From positions 1-55,821 of the forward strand of contig JAFLCL010000026.1 in NCBI GenBank assembly GCA_017303575.1: a stretch of DNA of 55,821 nt, in the 5' to 3' direction. Positions within the stretch are counted from its first letter, which is position 1; every line of letters begins with the position of its first letter. Under the pieces are notes generated by a model. The model did not search any database. It was not told where the DNA came from and worked only from the letters and a program-made list of their open reading frames with translations. Below, in pieces: positions 8,186 through 15,602 of the stretch. Source of the stretch: Deltaproteobacteria bacterium (lineage in GTDB: Bacteria > Myxococcota_A > Polyangia > Polyangiales > Sandaracinaceae). Made by a program: the position numbers and the translations under genes.

Positions 8186-9139
8186 ATGACCACGAACAAC
8201 GACACCCACACCACGTGCGACGTCCTCGTCGTCGGCGGTGGGCCTGCGGGCCTAGCCGCGGCGCTCACGCTCGGTCGTGCACGCAAGCGCGTGCTGCTCA
8301 CCGACTCCGGGCCGCGGCGCAACGCGGCGGCGACCCACGTCTACAACTTCCTCACGCGTGACGGCACGCCGCCCGACGAGATGCGCCGCGTCGCGCGCGA
8401 GCAGCTCGCGCACTATCCGAACGTCGCGGTCCGTGACGTCGGCGTCCGCGCCATCGCGGGAGAGAAGGGCGCATTCACGATCACGCTCGACGACGATCGG
8501 GTGATCGCGCGGCGCGTGATCCTCGCGACCGGGATGATCGACGAGCCAATCGCGCTCGAGGGCTTCGCGGCGCTGTGGGGGCGCTCGATCTTCCAGTGCC
8601 CGTACTGTCACGGCTGGGAGGCGCAGGGAGGTCGCTGGGGCGTCCTCGCGCTCCACCCCGAAGCACCTCACACGGTCCCTTTCGCCACGATGCTGCGCGG
8701 CTGGAGCGACGACGTGACCCTCTACACGCATGGGACCTCGATCGACGGCGAGCCGCGCGCGAGGCTCGAGGCGGCGGGCGTGACGATCGAGACCACGCCC
8801 ATCGCGCGTCTCGTCGACGGCCCCCGCGGCCTGTCCTCGATCGCGCTCGAGGACGGTCGATCGATCGCATGCGAGACGCTCTTTGCGCATCCCCACCAGC
8901 GCCAGGTCGAGGTCGTGCGCTCGCTCGCGCTCGCGCTCGACGACGATGGGATGTTGAAGGTCGATCCCATGACGAAGGAGACCTCGGTCCCCGGCATCCA
9001 CGCCGCGGGCGATCTCGCGACGCGCGGGCAAGGGGCCATACTCGCCGCCGCCGCAGGCATGCAGGCAGCCGCGGCGATCAACATGGAGCTGACCGCAGCG
9101 CTCGTGAGCGCAGGGCGATCGAGGGAGAGCACACGATGA
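8186..9139 (+). CDS. Thioredoxin-reductase-like FAD oxidoreductase with CPYC redox pair
   Basis: A 317-residue pyridine-nucleotide-disulfide oxidoreductase of the low-molecular-weight thioredoxin reductase fold. The N-terminal dinucleotide motif is VVGGGPAGLAAALTLGR, the redox pair is C138-P-Y-C141 (followed by HGWE), and the C-terminal FAD motif is PGIHAAGDLA. The CPYCHG variant is typical of the bacterial relatives of the gliotoxin/holomycin dithiol oxidases rather than of housekeeping TrxB (CATC). It overlaps the following methyltransferase by four bases (ATGA). The start is the first ATG of the FAD-binding frame, and the frame upstream overlaps the protease gene as shadow coding. Confidence 0.85.
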   Translation: MTTNNDTHTTCDVLVVGGGPAGLAAALTLGRARKRVLLTDSGPRRNAAATHVYNFLTRDGTPPDEMRRVAREQLAHYPNVAVRDVGVRAIAGEKGAFTITLDDDRVIARRVILATGMIDEPIALEGFAALWGRSIFQCPYCHGWEAQGGRWGVLALHPEAPHTVPFATMLRGWSDDVTLYTHGTSIDGEPRARLEAAGVTIETTPIARLVDGPRGLSSIALEDGRSIACETLFAHPHQRQVEVVRSLALALDDDGMLKVDPMTKETSVPGIHAAGDLATRGQGAILAAAAGMQAAAAINMELTAALVSAGRSRESTR

Positions 9140-10017
9140 GCGAGCCCCACGCGGACGCCGAGCGAGGCGAGTCGGCGAACACCGCCCAGACCACGTGCTG
9201 GAACGAGCAAGCCGGTCCGAAGTGGGCGCGACGTCAGCGAGAGCTCGACGCGCAGCTCGAGCCAATCGGCCGTGCGATCCTCGAGAAGCTCGCCGTGCAG
9301 AGGGGCGAGCGCGTGCTCGACGTCGGCTGCGGCGCGGGCGCCACCACGCTCACGCTCGCCGAGCTCACGCGGCCCGGGGAGGTCGTCGGGCTCGACGTCT
9401 CCGCGCCGCTGCTCGCGCGTGCGAACGAGCGTGCGTCGGGGATCGAGAACGTGCGCTTCCTCCACGCGGACGCGCAGACGCACCGGTTCGAGGAAGCGGG
9501 CTTCGACGCGCTCTTCTCGCGCTTCGGCGTGATGTTCTTCGACGATCCGGTGCGCGCGTTCGCCAACCTCCGCGAGACGATGGCGCCAGGTGGGCGCCTC
9601 GGCTTCGTGTGCTGGCGCTCCGCGTCCGAGAACCCGCTCTTCACGCTGCCGCTCGAGGCCGCGTCACGCGTGGTGGCGACGGCGGACGAGACACCCCAAG
9701 CGAACGCGCCCGGTCCCTTCGCGTTCGCCGACGCATCGCGCGTGGAGCACGTGCTGACGGCGGCGGGGTGGACGCACGTGGAGCTCGCGCCGCACGACGT
9801 CGAGGTCGTGTATGCGGGCACCGAGGACGTCGAGGCCGCTGTCGATCTCGCCCTCGAGATCGGGCCGCTCAGTCGGCTGCTACCGAGCGTCGATCGCGCG
9901 CAGCACGCGGCGATCCGCGCGGCGGTGCGCGACGCGTTCGTGCCGCACCTGACCTCCGAGGGCGTCGTGCTGCCGACCGCGACGTGGCTCGTGACGGCCC
10001 GTCGCGACCCACGGTAG
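9136..10017 (+). CDS. Class I SAM-dependent methyltransferase
   Basis: A 293-residue methyltransferase. Motif I is VLDVGCGAGATTLTLAE near residues 57-73, the acidic residue of motif II is in VVGLDVSAPLL, and motif IV is in FDALFSRFGVMFF. The last 90 residues form a helical cap like the UbiE/COQ5-type small-molecule enzymes. The substrate is unknown. Start ATG overlaps the oxidoreductase stop, so the two are translationally coupled. That pairing recalls, by inference only, systems where a dithiol oxidase and an S-methyltransferase act on the same thiol compound. An AraC regulator follows nine bases later. Confidence 0.85.
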   Translation: MSEPHADAERGESANTAQTTCWNEQAGPKWARRQRELDAQLEPIGRAILEKLAVQRGERVLDVGCGAGATTLTLAELTRPGEVVGLDVSAPLLARANERASGIENVRFLHADAQTHRFEEAGFDALFSRFGVMFFDDPVRAFANLRETMAPGGRLGFVCWRSASENPLFTLPLEAASRVVATADETPQANAPGPFAFADASRVEHVLTAAGWTHVELAPHDVEVVYAGTEDVEAAVDLALEIGPLSRLLPSVDRAQHAAIRAAVRDAFVPHLTSEGVVLPTATWLVTARRDPR

Positions 10018-10026
10018 CGTCGCGGC

Positions 10027-10881
10027 GTGACGACACGCGCGCGCGCGATCGCGCGCCCACACGCGGTGGGCAGACGGCTGACGGAGAGCGGCGGCTCGAT
10101 CGCGGCGTCGCACGAACGACCCCTCGATCGCAGCGATCCCCCACCGCGTCTGGTCACCCACGACTATGCCGCGCTCGCGTTCCACACGGCGGGACACTCG
10201 CGCCTCGAGCAGAACGGCGAGCATCGGATCGCTGGGGGCGACGTCGTGATCGTCCCTGCGGGTCAGCCGCACCGCATGCTCGAGATGCAGCGGAGCGAGT
10301 ACTGGGGACTCGCCTTCTGTGCCCCTTGTTTCACCGAGCACGGTGCGGCCTCGCTGCTCGGACCTCTCGAGCGCGTGCGCGACGGCGCTTCGCCCGTCGT
10401 GCGGATCCCGAGCGAGCGGCACCCGTTCCTCGAGAGCCTCTTTCGTGAGCTGGGCGATCGGCCGTCCGGCACGGGCAGCGCCGCGATCCAGTGGAGCCTG
10501 CTCACGCTCATCCTCGCCGAGATCGAGCGCGCGATGGCGCTCACCGATCACGCGCCGCCCGGTGGCGGCGTGGTGGTCGATAGCCTTCGTTTCATCGAGC
10601 GGAACTGTCTTCGTCGACTGACCGTCAGCGAGATCGCGCGCGCCGTGGGCCGGACGCCGACCTACGTCACCGCCGCGCTCAAGGACGCGACGGGCAAGAG
10701 CGCGGGCGAGTGGATCGTCAGCGGCCGCATGGCAGAGGCGCGTCGGCTCCTCTCCCACTCGGACGAGCACGTCGAGGTGATCGCCGAGCGTGTCGGCTAC
10801 GCCGATGCCACGCACTTCATCCGGATGTTCCGGCGAGAGCACGGCGCGACGCCTGCGGCGTGGCGCGCGGGTCGCCGGTAG
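10027..10881 (+). CDS. AraC-family transcriptional regulator
   Basis: A 284-residue regulator. The N-terminal half is a cupin-like effector domain (HTAGHSRLEQNGEHRIAGG followed by DVVIVPAGQPH). The C-terminal 95 residues form the double helix-turn-helix: LTVSEIARAVGRTPTYVTAALK and VEVIAERVGYADATHFIRMF, ending in the typical P-x-x-WR. GTG start nine bases after the methyltransferase stop. It probably controls the oxidoreductase/methyltransferase pair in response to a small ligand, an inference from position. Its last codons abut a hydrolase fragment in another frame, which may mark a deletion joint. Confidence 0.88.
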   Translation: MTTRARAIARPHAVGRRLTESGGSIAASHERPLDRSDPPPRLVTHDYAALAFHTAGHSRLEQNGEHRIAGGDVVIVPAGQPHRMLEMQRSEYWGLAFCAPCFTEHGAASLLGPLERVRDGASPVVRIPSERHPFLESLFRELGDRPSGTGSAAIQWSLLTLILAEIERAMALTDHAPPGGGVVVDSLRFIERNCLRRLTVSEIARAVGRTPTYVTAALKDATGKSAGEWIVSGRMAEARRLLSHSDEHVEVIAERVGYADATHFIRMFRREHGATPAAWRAGRR

Positions 10882-11041
10882 CTACGCGGACGACATCGTC
10901 GCCGTCATCGAGGCGAGCGGCGCGAGGGCTGCGACTTCGCTCGCAGAGATCACGGGCTGCGGCCACTACCCGATGCTCGAGCAGCGCGAGCGCTTCATCG
11001 CGCTCCTGCGCGAGTCCCTCGTGGACCTCGAGTCGCGCTGA
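10877..11041 (+). pseudogene. C-terminal fragment of an alpha/beta hydrolase
   Basis: About 55 codons read DDIVAVIEASG then ITGCGHYPMLEQRERF followed by a short helix and a stop. GCGHYPMLEQ is the conserved block that carries the catalytic His in many alpha/beta hydrolases, where it sits about 25 residues from the C-terminus, as here. The nucleophile elbow and the rest of the fold are absent. The open frame continues upstream only as antiparallel shadow coding inside the AraC gene. I read it as a remnant left after a deletion, or possibly a translated tail with no function. Confidence 0.6.
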
Positions 11042-11045
11042 ACGC

Positions 11046-11408
11046 TCAGGCTGCGTCGATCGCGCAGCCTGCGCACTCGGCTCCGACGCAGACGTGTGTG
11101 GCGCCCACGAGCCTCGAGGCGCCATCGACGAATCCGCCCTGCTGCGTCCAGTCGAGCACGGCGTCGCCCTCGAGGACCATCACTTCGCCCGACTCCGCGA
11201 TCCAGGCCGTGACGGTCCCGAGATCGTCCGAGGCCACCCAGGCCTCGAGCCGTTCCTCTCCATCCACGCCGAGCGGAACGCCCTCGACGTGGTCAGCGAA
11301 GGGCGCGCCCGTCCGTAGCGCTGCGAGGTGATGCAGCGCGGATCGTCGTGAAGAGATCGCGACCGCCTTCGCCGTCAGCGACGCGTCGCGTTCGAAGCGC
11401 AGCGTCAT
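11046..11408 (-). CDS. Hypothetical protein, 120 residues
   Basis: I recognise no family. The protein has a compact beta-rich pattern (GVPLGVDGEERLEAWVAS, TVTAWIAESGEVMVLEGD) and ends in a Cys cluster CVGAECAGCAIDAA that could bind a metal or form disulfides. ATG at 11408 overlaps the stop of the upstream Cys/His-rich mini-protein (ATGA), and a GAGG-type ribosome site lies just upstream. The two are therefore probably translated together. A longer frame upstream is shadow coding over the mini-protein. It converges with the hydrolase fragment, with only four bases between them. Confidence 0.6.
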   Translation of the reverse strand: MTLRFERDASLTAKAVAISSRRSALHHLAALRTGAPFADHVEGVPLGVDGEERLEAWVASDDLGTVTAWIAESGEVMVLEGDAVLDWTQQGGFVDGASRLVGATHVCVGAECAGCAIDAA

Positions 11409-11605
11409 CCCTCGTCCTCGCATCGATCCGGCTCGCACTCGCAGCCGCACCCTCGATCGTGATGGCAGTGGCACTCCCCCGTTCTGTGGTTGAAGTGACA
11501 GCCACACGCGTTCAGCCCACCCCCGTGTGCCTCGGCGCGGCTCGCCACGCCCGCCGCGAAGAAGGTGATCGACAGCACGAGCGCCATGGTCACACGCGTT
11601 CGCAT
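11405..11605 (-). CDS. Secreted Cys/His-rich mini-protein, YHYH-like
   Basis: A 66-residue protein with a clear signal peptide (MRTRVTMALVLSITFFAAG, cleaved after AEA). The mature part is about 40 residues and begins HGGGLNACGCHFN, then TGECHCHHD and a CGCECEPDRC tail. That gives eight Cys and six His. The HGGGLN..GCH..N..TG..HCH spacing matches the short YHYH-type motif found in secreted bacterial proteins, with Cys in place of Tyr. Metal binding (Cu or Zn) or a disulfide-knotted periplasmic role is inference. The stop overlaps the next gene's ATG. A more upstream ATG at 11641 is possible but would precede the signal peptide with charged residues. Confidence 0.65.
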   Translation of the reverse strand: MRTRVTMALVLSITFFAAGVASRAEAHGGGLNACGCHFNHRTGECHCHHDRGCGCECEPDRCEDEG

Positions 11606-11609
11606 CCAA

Positions 11610-12086
11610 TCACGTTGCCGGGGATCTGCCTGTCGATGCAAGCGGTGCGGCGCTCGCGTGGTCCAGCGACACGAACGACGCGAGCACCCCGCTCTTCACC
11701 AAGTAGACGAGCATGAGCGCGGCGAACACGAGGTCGCCGACGATCGCAGCGCTCGACATGAACGTCGCGTCCGGGCCCGTGGCGAGCTCCATGTGGCGCA
11801 GCGCGAACATCACCTTGCCGATGCCACCGAGCAGGAGCAGCGCACCGTGTCTTCGCGGATCGAACGCCGCGAGCGCGTAGCCGATCGCGAACAGCAGCGT
11901 CTGGCCCCACGCGCCACGGTAGAGATCGAGCACGAGGGCCGACTCGGGCTCGTGTCCGTGGAAGCGTACGAAGGTGTCGTGCGGATCGAGGAATCCAGGG
12001 ACTGCGCCGAGGGCGGTCCACAGCGCGATGATCGCGAAGAGCGTGCGCCAGGCGAGCGAAGGAGCGGGGAGAGCCGTGGTGGTCAT
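11610..12086 (-). CDS. Four-helix membrane protein, DoxX-like
   Basis: A 158-residue protein with about four transmembrane helices (WRTLFAIIALWTALGAVPGF; WGQTLLFAIGYALAAF; HGALLLLGGIGKVMFAL; SAAIVGDLVFAALMLVYLV). The layout resembles small DoxX/DUF4267-like membrane proteins, but no diagnostic residue secures that. I place the start at ATG 12086. An upstream in-frame ATG at 12104 is also possible. It lies 64 bases downstream of a Crp-family regulator gene, with two palindromes in the gap, so regulation by that protein is plausible. Confidence 0.65.
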   Translation of the reverse strand: MTTTALPAPSLAWRTLFAIIALWTALGAVPGFLDPHDTFVRFHGHEPESALVLDLYRGAWGQTLLFAIGYALAAFDPRRHGALLLLGGIGKVMFALRHMELATGPDATFMSSAAIVGDLVFAALMLVYLVKSGVLASFVSLDHASAAPLASTGRSPAT

Positions 12087-12105
12087 GAGCTCGAGCGTGA
12101 CCACC

Positions 12106-12136
12106 GAGGCCCGGTCGGGCCTCGACCTAGGTCGAG
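12106..12136. promoter_or_regulatory. Two overlapping palindromes, candidate operator or attenuator
   Basis: GAGGCCCG-GT-CGGGCCTC (12106-12123) overlaps a perfect 16-bp palindrome CTCGACCTAGGTCGAG (12121-12136). They lie between the stop of the Crp-type regulator gene and the start of the membrane-protein gene. The 16-mer is the right size for a dimeric Crp-family protein, though it is not the E. coli CRP consensus. The first one could also form a hairpin in RNA. Confidence 0.45.
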
Positions 12137-12150
12137 AGGATGGTCGATTG

Positions 12151-12744
12151 TCAGCGCGCTCGCCTGCGACGGATGCGGCTCAGCTGCGTCGGCGTGATGC
12201 CGAGGTAGGCAGAGATCTCGTACAGCGGGATCGCCTGATCGAGCTCGGGGTGCGCCCGCACGAGCGCGTCGTAGCGCGCCGTCGCGTCGAGAGTCGCGAT
12301 CTCGAGCTCGCGCTGCTCCTTCGCGAGGTAGAGCGCCTCGGCGAAGCGCCGTTGGAGCATCGCGATCGAGGGATGTCGCGCCTCGAGATCGTGGAGCGCG
12401 TCGCGATCGATCCACCACACCACGCAGGGCGTGAGCGCTTGCTGAGGCACGACCACGGGCTCACCCGTGAGCAGCGACGCGTAGTCACCCACCAGCGTCG
12501 GCGCGACGAAGAGGTGCTTGTTGTAGTGCTTGCCGTCCGCCGTCGTGACGTAGGCGCGCACGTGCCCGTGCTCGAGCAGGCCCACGCTGCGCTGGACGGA
12601 TCCGAGCGGCGACACGTGATCGCGCGCGGCGTACGTCCGCCGCGTGACGAGCGCGTGAAGCGCGCCCCACGCGTCGTCCGGCTGTGGATGAATTGCATTC
12701 ACGACGTGCACGAGACGTGGCGGAAGCGCGGGCGCGTCCGACAT
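12151..12744 (-). CDS. Crp/Fnr-family transcriptional regulator
   Basis: A 197-residue protein. Residues about 30-125 form the cyclic-nucleotide-binding-type beta roll (FVAPTLVGDYASLLTGEP is the phosphate-cassette region). A long dimerisation helix follows (LQRRFAEALYLAKEQRELEI). The C-terminal helix-turn-helix is IPLYEISAYLGITPTQLSRIRR. No Cys cluster of the FNR iron-sulfur type is present. ATG 12744 is preferred, since the upstream extension is basic and low-complexity. It is the first gene of a run that continues into the membrane protein and the Cys/His mini-protein genes. Confidence 0.85.
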   Translation of the reverse strand: MSDAPALPPRLVHVVNAIHPQPDDAWGALHALVTRRTYAARDHVSPLGSVQRSVGLLEHGHVRAYVTTADGKHYNKHLFVAPTLVGDYASLLTGEPVVVPQQALTPCVVWWIDRDALHDLEARHPSIAMLQRRFAEALYLAKEQRELEIATLDATARYDALVRAHPELDQAIPLYEISAYLGITPTQLSRIRRRRAR

Positions 12745-12778
12745 CAGGCGATCCTGCGGTCGCTTCGATCCCGTGCGC

Positions 12779-13060
12779 TCAACCGAGCGCTTCGCGGAGC
12801 GTGGTCGCGGTGAGGACACGATCGAGCATGCCATCGAGCGTCGCTCCGTCCACGCTCGTCACGCGGTGCGTGTCGGCGGGACCGAGCGGGCCGAAGCGCT
12901 TGCGCAAGAGCCGAAGCACTGCTTCGGCCTTTCTTTCGGCCTTTCCTTCGCTCCTGGTCGGGCGGATCGAAGGTGTCGATGCGCGAACGTAGCACGGTGA
13001 TCGCGGCCGCCGCGGGGCGCTGCTCCCACGCATCATCAGGCAGCTCGCGCGCCTGACTCA
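12779..13060 (-). pseudogene. Frameshifted remnant of an Rpn-type (PD-(D/E)XK) recombination-promoting nuclease
   Basis: In one frame the C-terminus reads EAVLRLLRKRFGPL...VDGATLDGMLDRVLTATTLREAL, the typical tail of the Rpn/DUF4351 family. The stretch just upstream (RELPDDAWEQRPAAAAI, then FDPPDQE) lies in a different frame. The frames switch around 12940-12960, at a short GGAAAGGCCGAAAGAAAGGCC direct repeat. The nuclease core is missing. I read this as a decayed fragment. Confidence 0.55.
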
Positions 13061-14677
13061 GCCGAGGCGTCGTGGGCGGGGCTTGAACGCGCTCGACGGA
13101 ACCGGGACGCCATACGAGCGGAGCTGCTGCGCGCGCGTGACCGAGGCCGCGCCCTCCATGAGGTTGAGCGCGATGGTCACGACGTTCCGCTCGCGCGGCT
13201 CTGCGAGGAAGCTCCCCGCGGTCCAGTCGTTGAACGCGCCCATCGCGGGGCCGCACCACACCTGGTAGTCGAGCTTGCGCGTGGGCTCGCCTGCGATGGC
13301 CCAGCGGCTCGAGAGGCCGAGGTACCAACGGAAGCAGAGCGCCATCTTGTGCTTCGGATCACGCGCGGCCTTCTCGAGCTCGTGCGGGTCGCGCTTGCTC
13401 CAGAACGCCTGCGTCTCCGACCACACGTGATCGAGCGTGGTCGAGAGCGTCTCTTTCTCGAGGCGCGCGCGCAGCTCGGGGGGAAGGGACTCGAGCGACG
13501 GATACGAGAGGTACGTCTCGTAGAGGCGCTGCGCGCGCGGCGCGAACATCGTGCCGCGCTTGAGCACCTGCACCTTCACGCCGAGCTCGAACATGTCGGC
13601 CGCGGGCGCCATCACGACGTCCGCCACGCCAGCCTTGGCGAGCATGAGGCGACCGTCCTCGGAGAGGCCCGACTCGATCGCGCTCTGGTTCACCGAGCCG
13701 GTGAGGACATAGGCCGCACCGAGCGCGAAGGCCGCGGCGACGCCGTCCGGTGTGCCGAGGCCGCCGCCAGCGCCGACGCGGATCGGTCGCGCGAAGCCGT
13801 GCTGCGCCATCTGCGCGTCGCGAAGCGCTGTGATGATCGGGAACATCGCGACGAGCGGGCGATTGTCGGTGTGCCCGCCCGAGTCGGCCTCCACCGTCAC
13901 GTCCTCGGCGACAGCGACGTGCTGCGCGAGCTCTGCCTCGAGGGCTGTGAGCTTGCCCTGCGCGACGAGCGCCTCGAGCATCGCCTTGGGCGCCGGCGAC
14001 ATGAACGGACGCGCGACCTCGGGGCGCGACACCTTCGCGAACACGTGATGTCTCCGCGCGATCGAGCCGTCGGGGCGGCGCGTGAGGCCCGCGCACGCGT
14101 AGCGCACGATGGATGGCGTGAGCGCCATGAACGCCGAGGCCTCGACGCGGCTCACGCCACGCGCGACCAGCATGTCGGCGACGGCAGCTTCGAGCGCGGG
14201 CTCTTGCGGCGAGTGGATGAGGTTCACGCCCCAGCGGAGCTCGCTCTCGCTCCCGTCGGGTCGCACGCCGGCGCCGAGCGTGCGCGTGAGCGTGTCGATC
14301 TCGCGCTCCACGCGCTCGTAGCCGAGGCCCGCCGCGCCGAAGAAGCCGAGCATGTGGGCGCGCGCCATCGCGATCACGAGGTCCGCGGTCGCGATGCCGT
14401 TCGCCATCGCGCCCGTCACGTAGGGGAAGCGAACGCGGTGCGCCTCTTGGAACGATCGATCGCCGAGCCACTCCGGATAGAGCGGGGGCAGCGTCGCCAG
14501 CAGCGGCAGGGCAGGGCCCGATCCATCACGCGCGCCGACGGCGACTCCCAGCGCGCCCGTCGCTTCGTCACGCACGACGTGAACGGGCTCGCGGAACGCG
14601 AGAGACGCGGACTCGATGCCTTCGGGGTCGAAGCGCGCAGCGCTGCCTTGGTAGTGGCCGAAGCTGGGGAGGGACAT
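13058..14677 (-). CDS. pfaD: PfaD-type trans-acting enoyl reductase (FabK-like flavoprotein)
   Basis: A 539-residue FMN-dependent TIM-barrel enoyl reductase that supplies enoyl reduction in trans to polyunsaturated-fatty-acid synthases and some polyketide synthases. Evidence includes the VTGAMANGIATADLV N-terminal block, the central EADSGGHTDNRPLVAMFP signature, and the flavin-binding RVGAGGGLGTP followed by AYVLTGSVNQ. The C-terminal domain (MFAPRAQRLYETYLSY onward) is specific to PfaD rather than FabK. No PfaA/B/C or polyketide synthase gene is nearby, so the enzyme partners with something elsewhere in the genome. A 25-base AT-poorer leader separates it from the next minus-strand gene. Confidence 0.9.
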   Translation of the reverse strand: MSLPSFGHYQGSAARFDPEGIESASLAFREPVHVVRDEATGALGVAVGARDGSGPALPLLATLPPLYPEWLGDRSFQEAHRVRFPYVTGAMANGIATADLVIAMARAHMLGFFGAAGLGYERVEREIDTLTRTLGAGVRPDGSESELRWGVNLIHSPQEPALEAAVADMLVARGVSRVEASAFMALTPSIVRYACAGLTRRPDGSIARRHHVFAKVSRPEVARPFMSPAPKAMLEALVAQGKLTALEAELAQHVAVAEDVTVEADSGGHTDNRPLVAMFPIITALRDAQMAQHGFARPIRVGAGGGLGTPDGVAAAFALGAAYVLTGSVNQSAIESGLSEDGRLMLAKAGVADVVMAPAADMFELGVKVQVLKRGTMFAPRAQRLYETYLSYPSLESLPPELRARLEKETLSTTLDHVWSETQAFWSKRDPHELEKAARDPKHKMALCFRWYLGLSSRWAIAGEPTRKLDYQVWCGPAMGAFNDWTAGSFLAEPRERNVVTIALNLMEGAASVTRAQQLRSYGVPVPSSAFKPRPRRLG

Positions 14678-14727
14678 GGGCGGCGACTTCTAGCAGAGAC
14701 CCGCCCGCGGTCGCGATGGGCGCGCGA

Positions 14728-15522
14728 TCAGTCACACGGGATGGCGGTCGGCACGCAGAAGCTCCGCGAATCGCACGTCGAGGTGTACACGGTGCCGTCC
14801 ACGCTGAACGTGCAGGTCATGCCCGGCTCGTCGCACACGGGGAGGCAGATGCGCGTCCTGCACGACCCGACCTCGGCGCAGCGGGAACCTGCCGTGCAGT
14901 TCGCGTCGGTGGTGCATCCGCCGAGCGGCGGTGAGCAAGCCGTGCCCCGCCACGCGCAGCCGAACGGGCCGGACGCGCCGCCGCACGTCTGCTCGCAGCT
15001 GCCGGCCGCGGGACACGGCATCACACCTCCAGCGGGGACGCATCGGACGCCGACGCAGGCGCTCGTCCGACAGCTCAGCGCCGTGGCGATCGGTGGACAC
15101 GAGGCCGGGCACTCGCTGGCATCGAGCGCGGCGTCGAGACCCCCATCGCTCGGATGGGCCGCATCGACGCCCGTGTCGATGATCGTCGAGAGCGCGGCGT
15201 CGTCCGAGCGCGCGTCCAACGCCGCGTCCGGGAACGAGAACAGCGCGTCCGGGCCGACCGTCATTCCGCCTGCGTCCTCCTCCGGGAGGATGACAGCGTC
15301 CATCACGTTCACGTGCTCGAACACATCGATCTCGGGCGCGACGAACGCGTCGTCATCGGACTGCGCGTCTCCTCGATCGAGGAACGCGTCCATGCCGCGC
15401 GCGTCCTCGGAGACCGCCGCGTCGGTGCGCGCGCTCGCGTCGAGCACGAGCCCGCAACCCGCCGACGCGATCAGCGCCGACGACCCCAGCAGACGAAGCA
15501 AGACATGCATGCGATCGAGCAT
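14728..15522 (-). CDS. Cys-rich lipoprotein with Asp-Ala linker
   Basis: A lipoprotein of 264 residues from this start. The signal region LLRLLGSSALIASAGC ends in a lipobox. A roughly 110-residue Asp/Ala-rich stretch follows (DAxxSEDA, DAFVAPEIDVFEHVNVMDA). The C-terminal Cys-rich domain has about 16 Cys, with a GGCTTDANCTAGSRC motif like those in myxobacterial surface lipoproteins. The start is ambiguous: ATG 15522 or ATG 15510, both giving a signal peptide. It is divergent from the glycogen phosphorylase gene, with about 80 bases between them. No enzymatic motif; an outer-membrane or surface role is inference. Confidence 0.75.
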   Translation of the reverse strand: MLDRMHVLLRLLGSSALIASAGCGLVLDASARTDAAVSEDARGMDAFLDRGDAQSDDDAFVAPEIDVFEHVNVMDAVILPEEDAGGMTVGPDALFSFPDAALDARSDDAALSTIIDTGVDAAHPSDGGLDAALDASECPASCPPIATALSCRTSACVGVRCVPAGGVMPCPAAGSCEQTCGGASGPFGCAWRGTACSPPLGGCTTDANCTAGSRCAEVGSCRTRICLPVCDEPGMTCTFSVDGTVYTSTCDSRSFCVPTAIPCD

Positions 15523-15602
15523 GCCGATTCGTCGCGCGCGACTCAACAAGCCATCGATCTCGTGCGATCGGAGCGCGCGAGGTGCGTGCTACAAGCGGCG
15601 CG

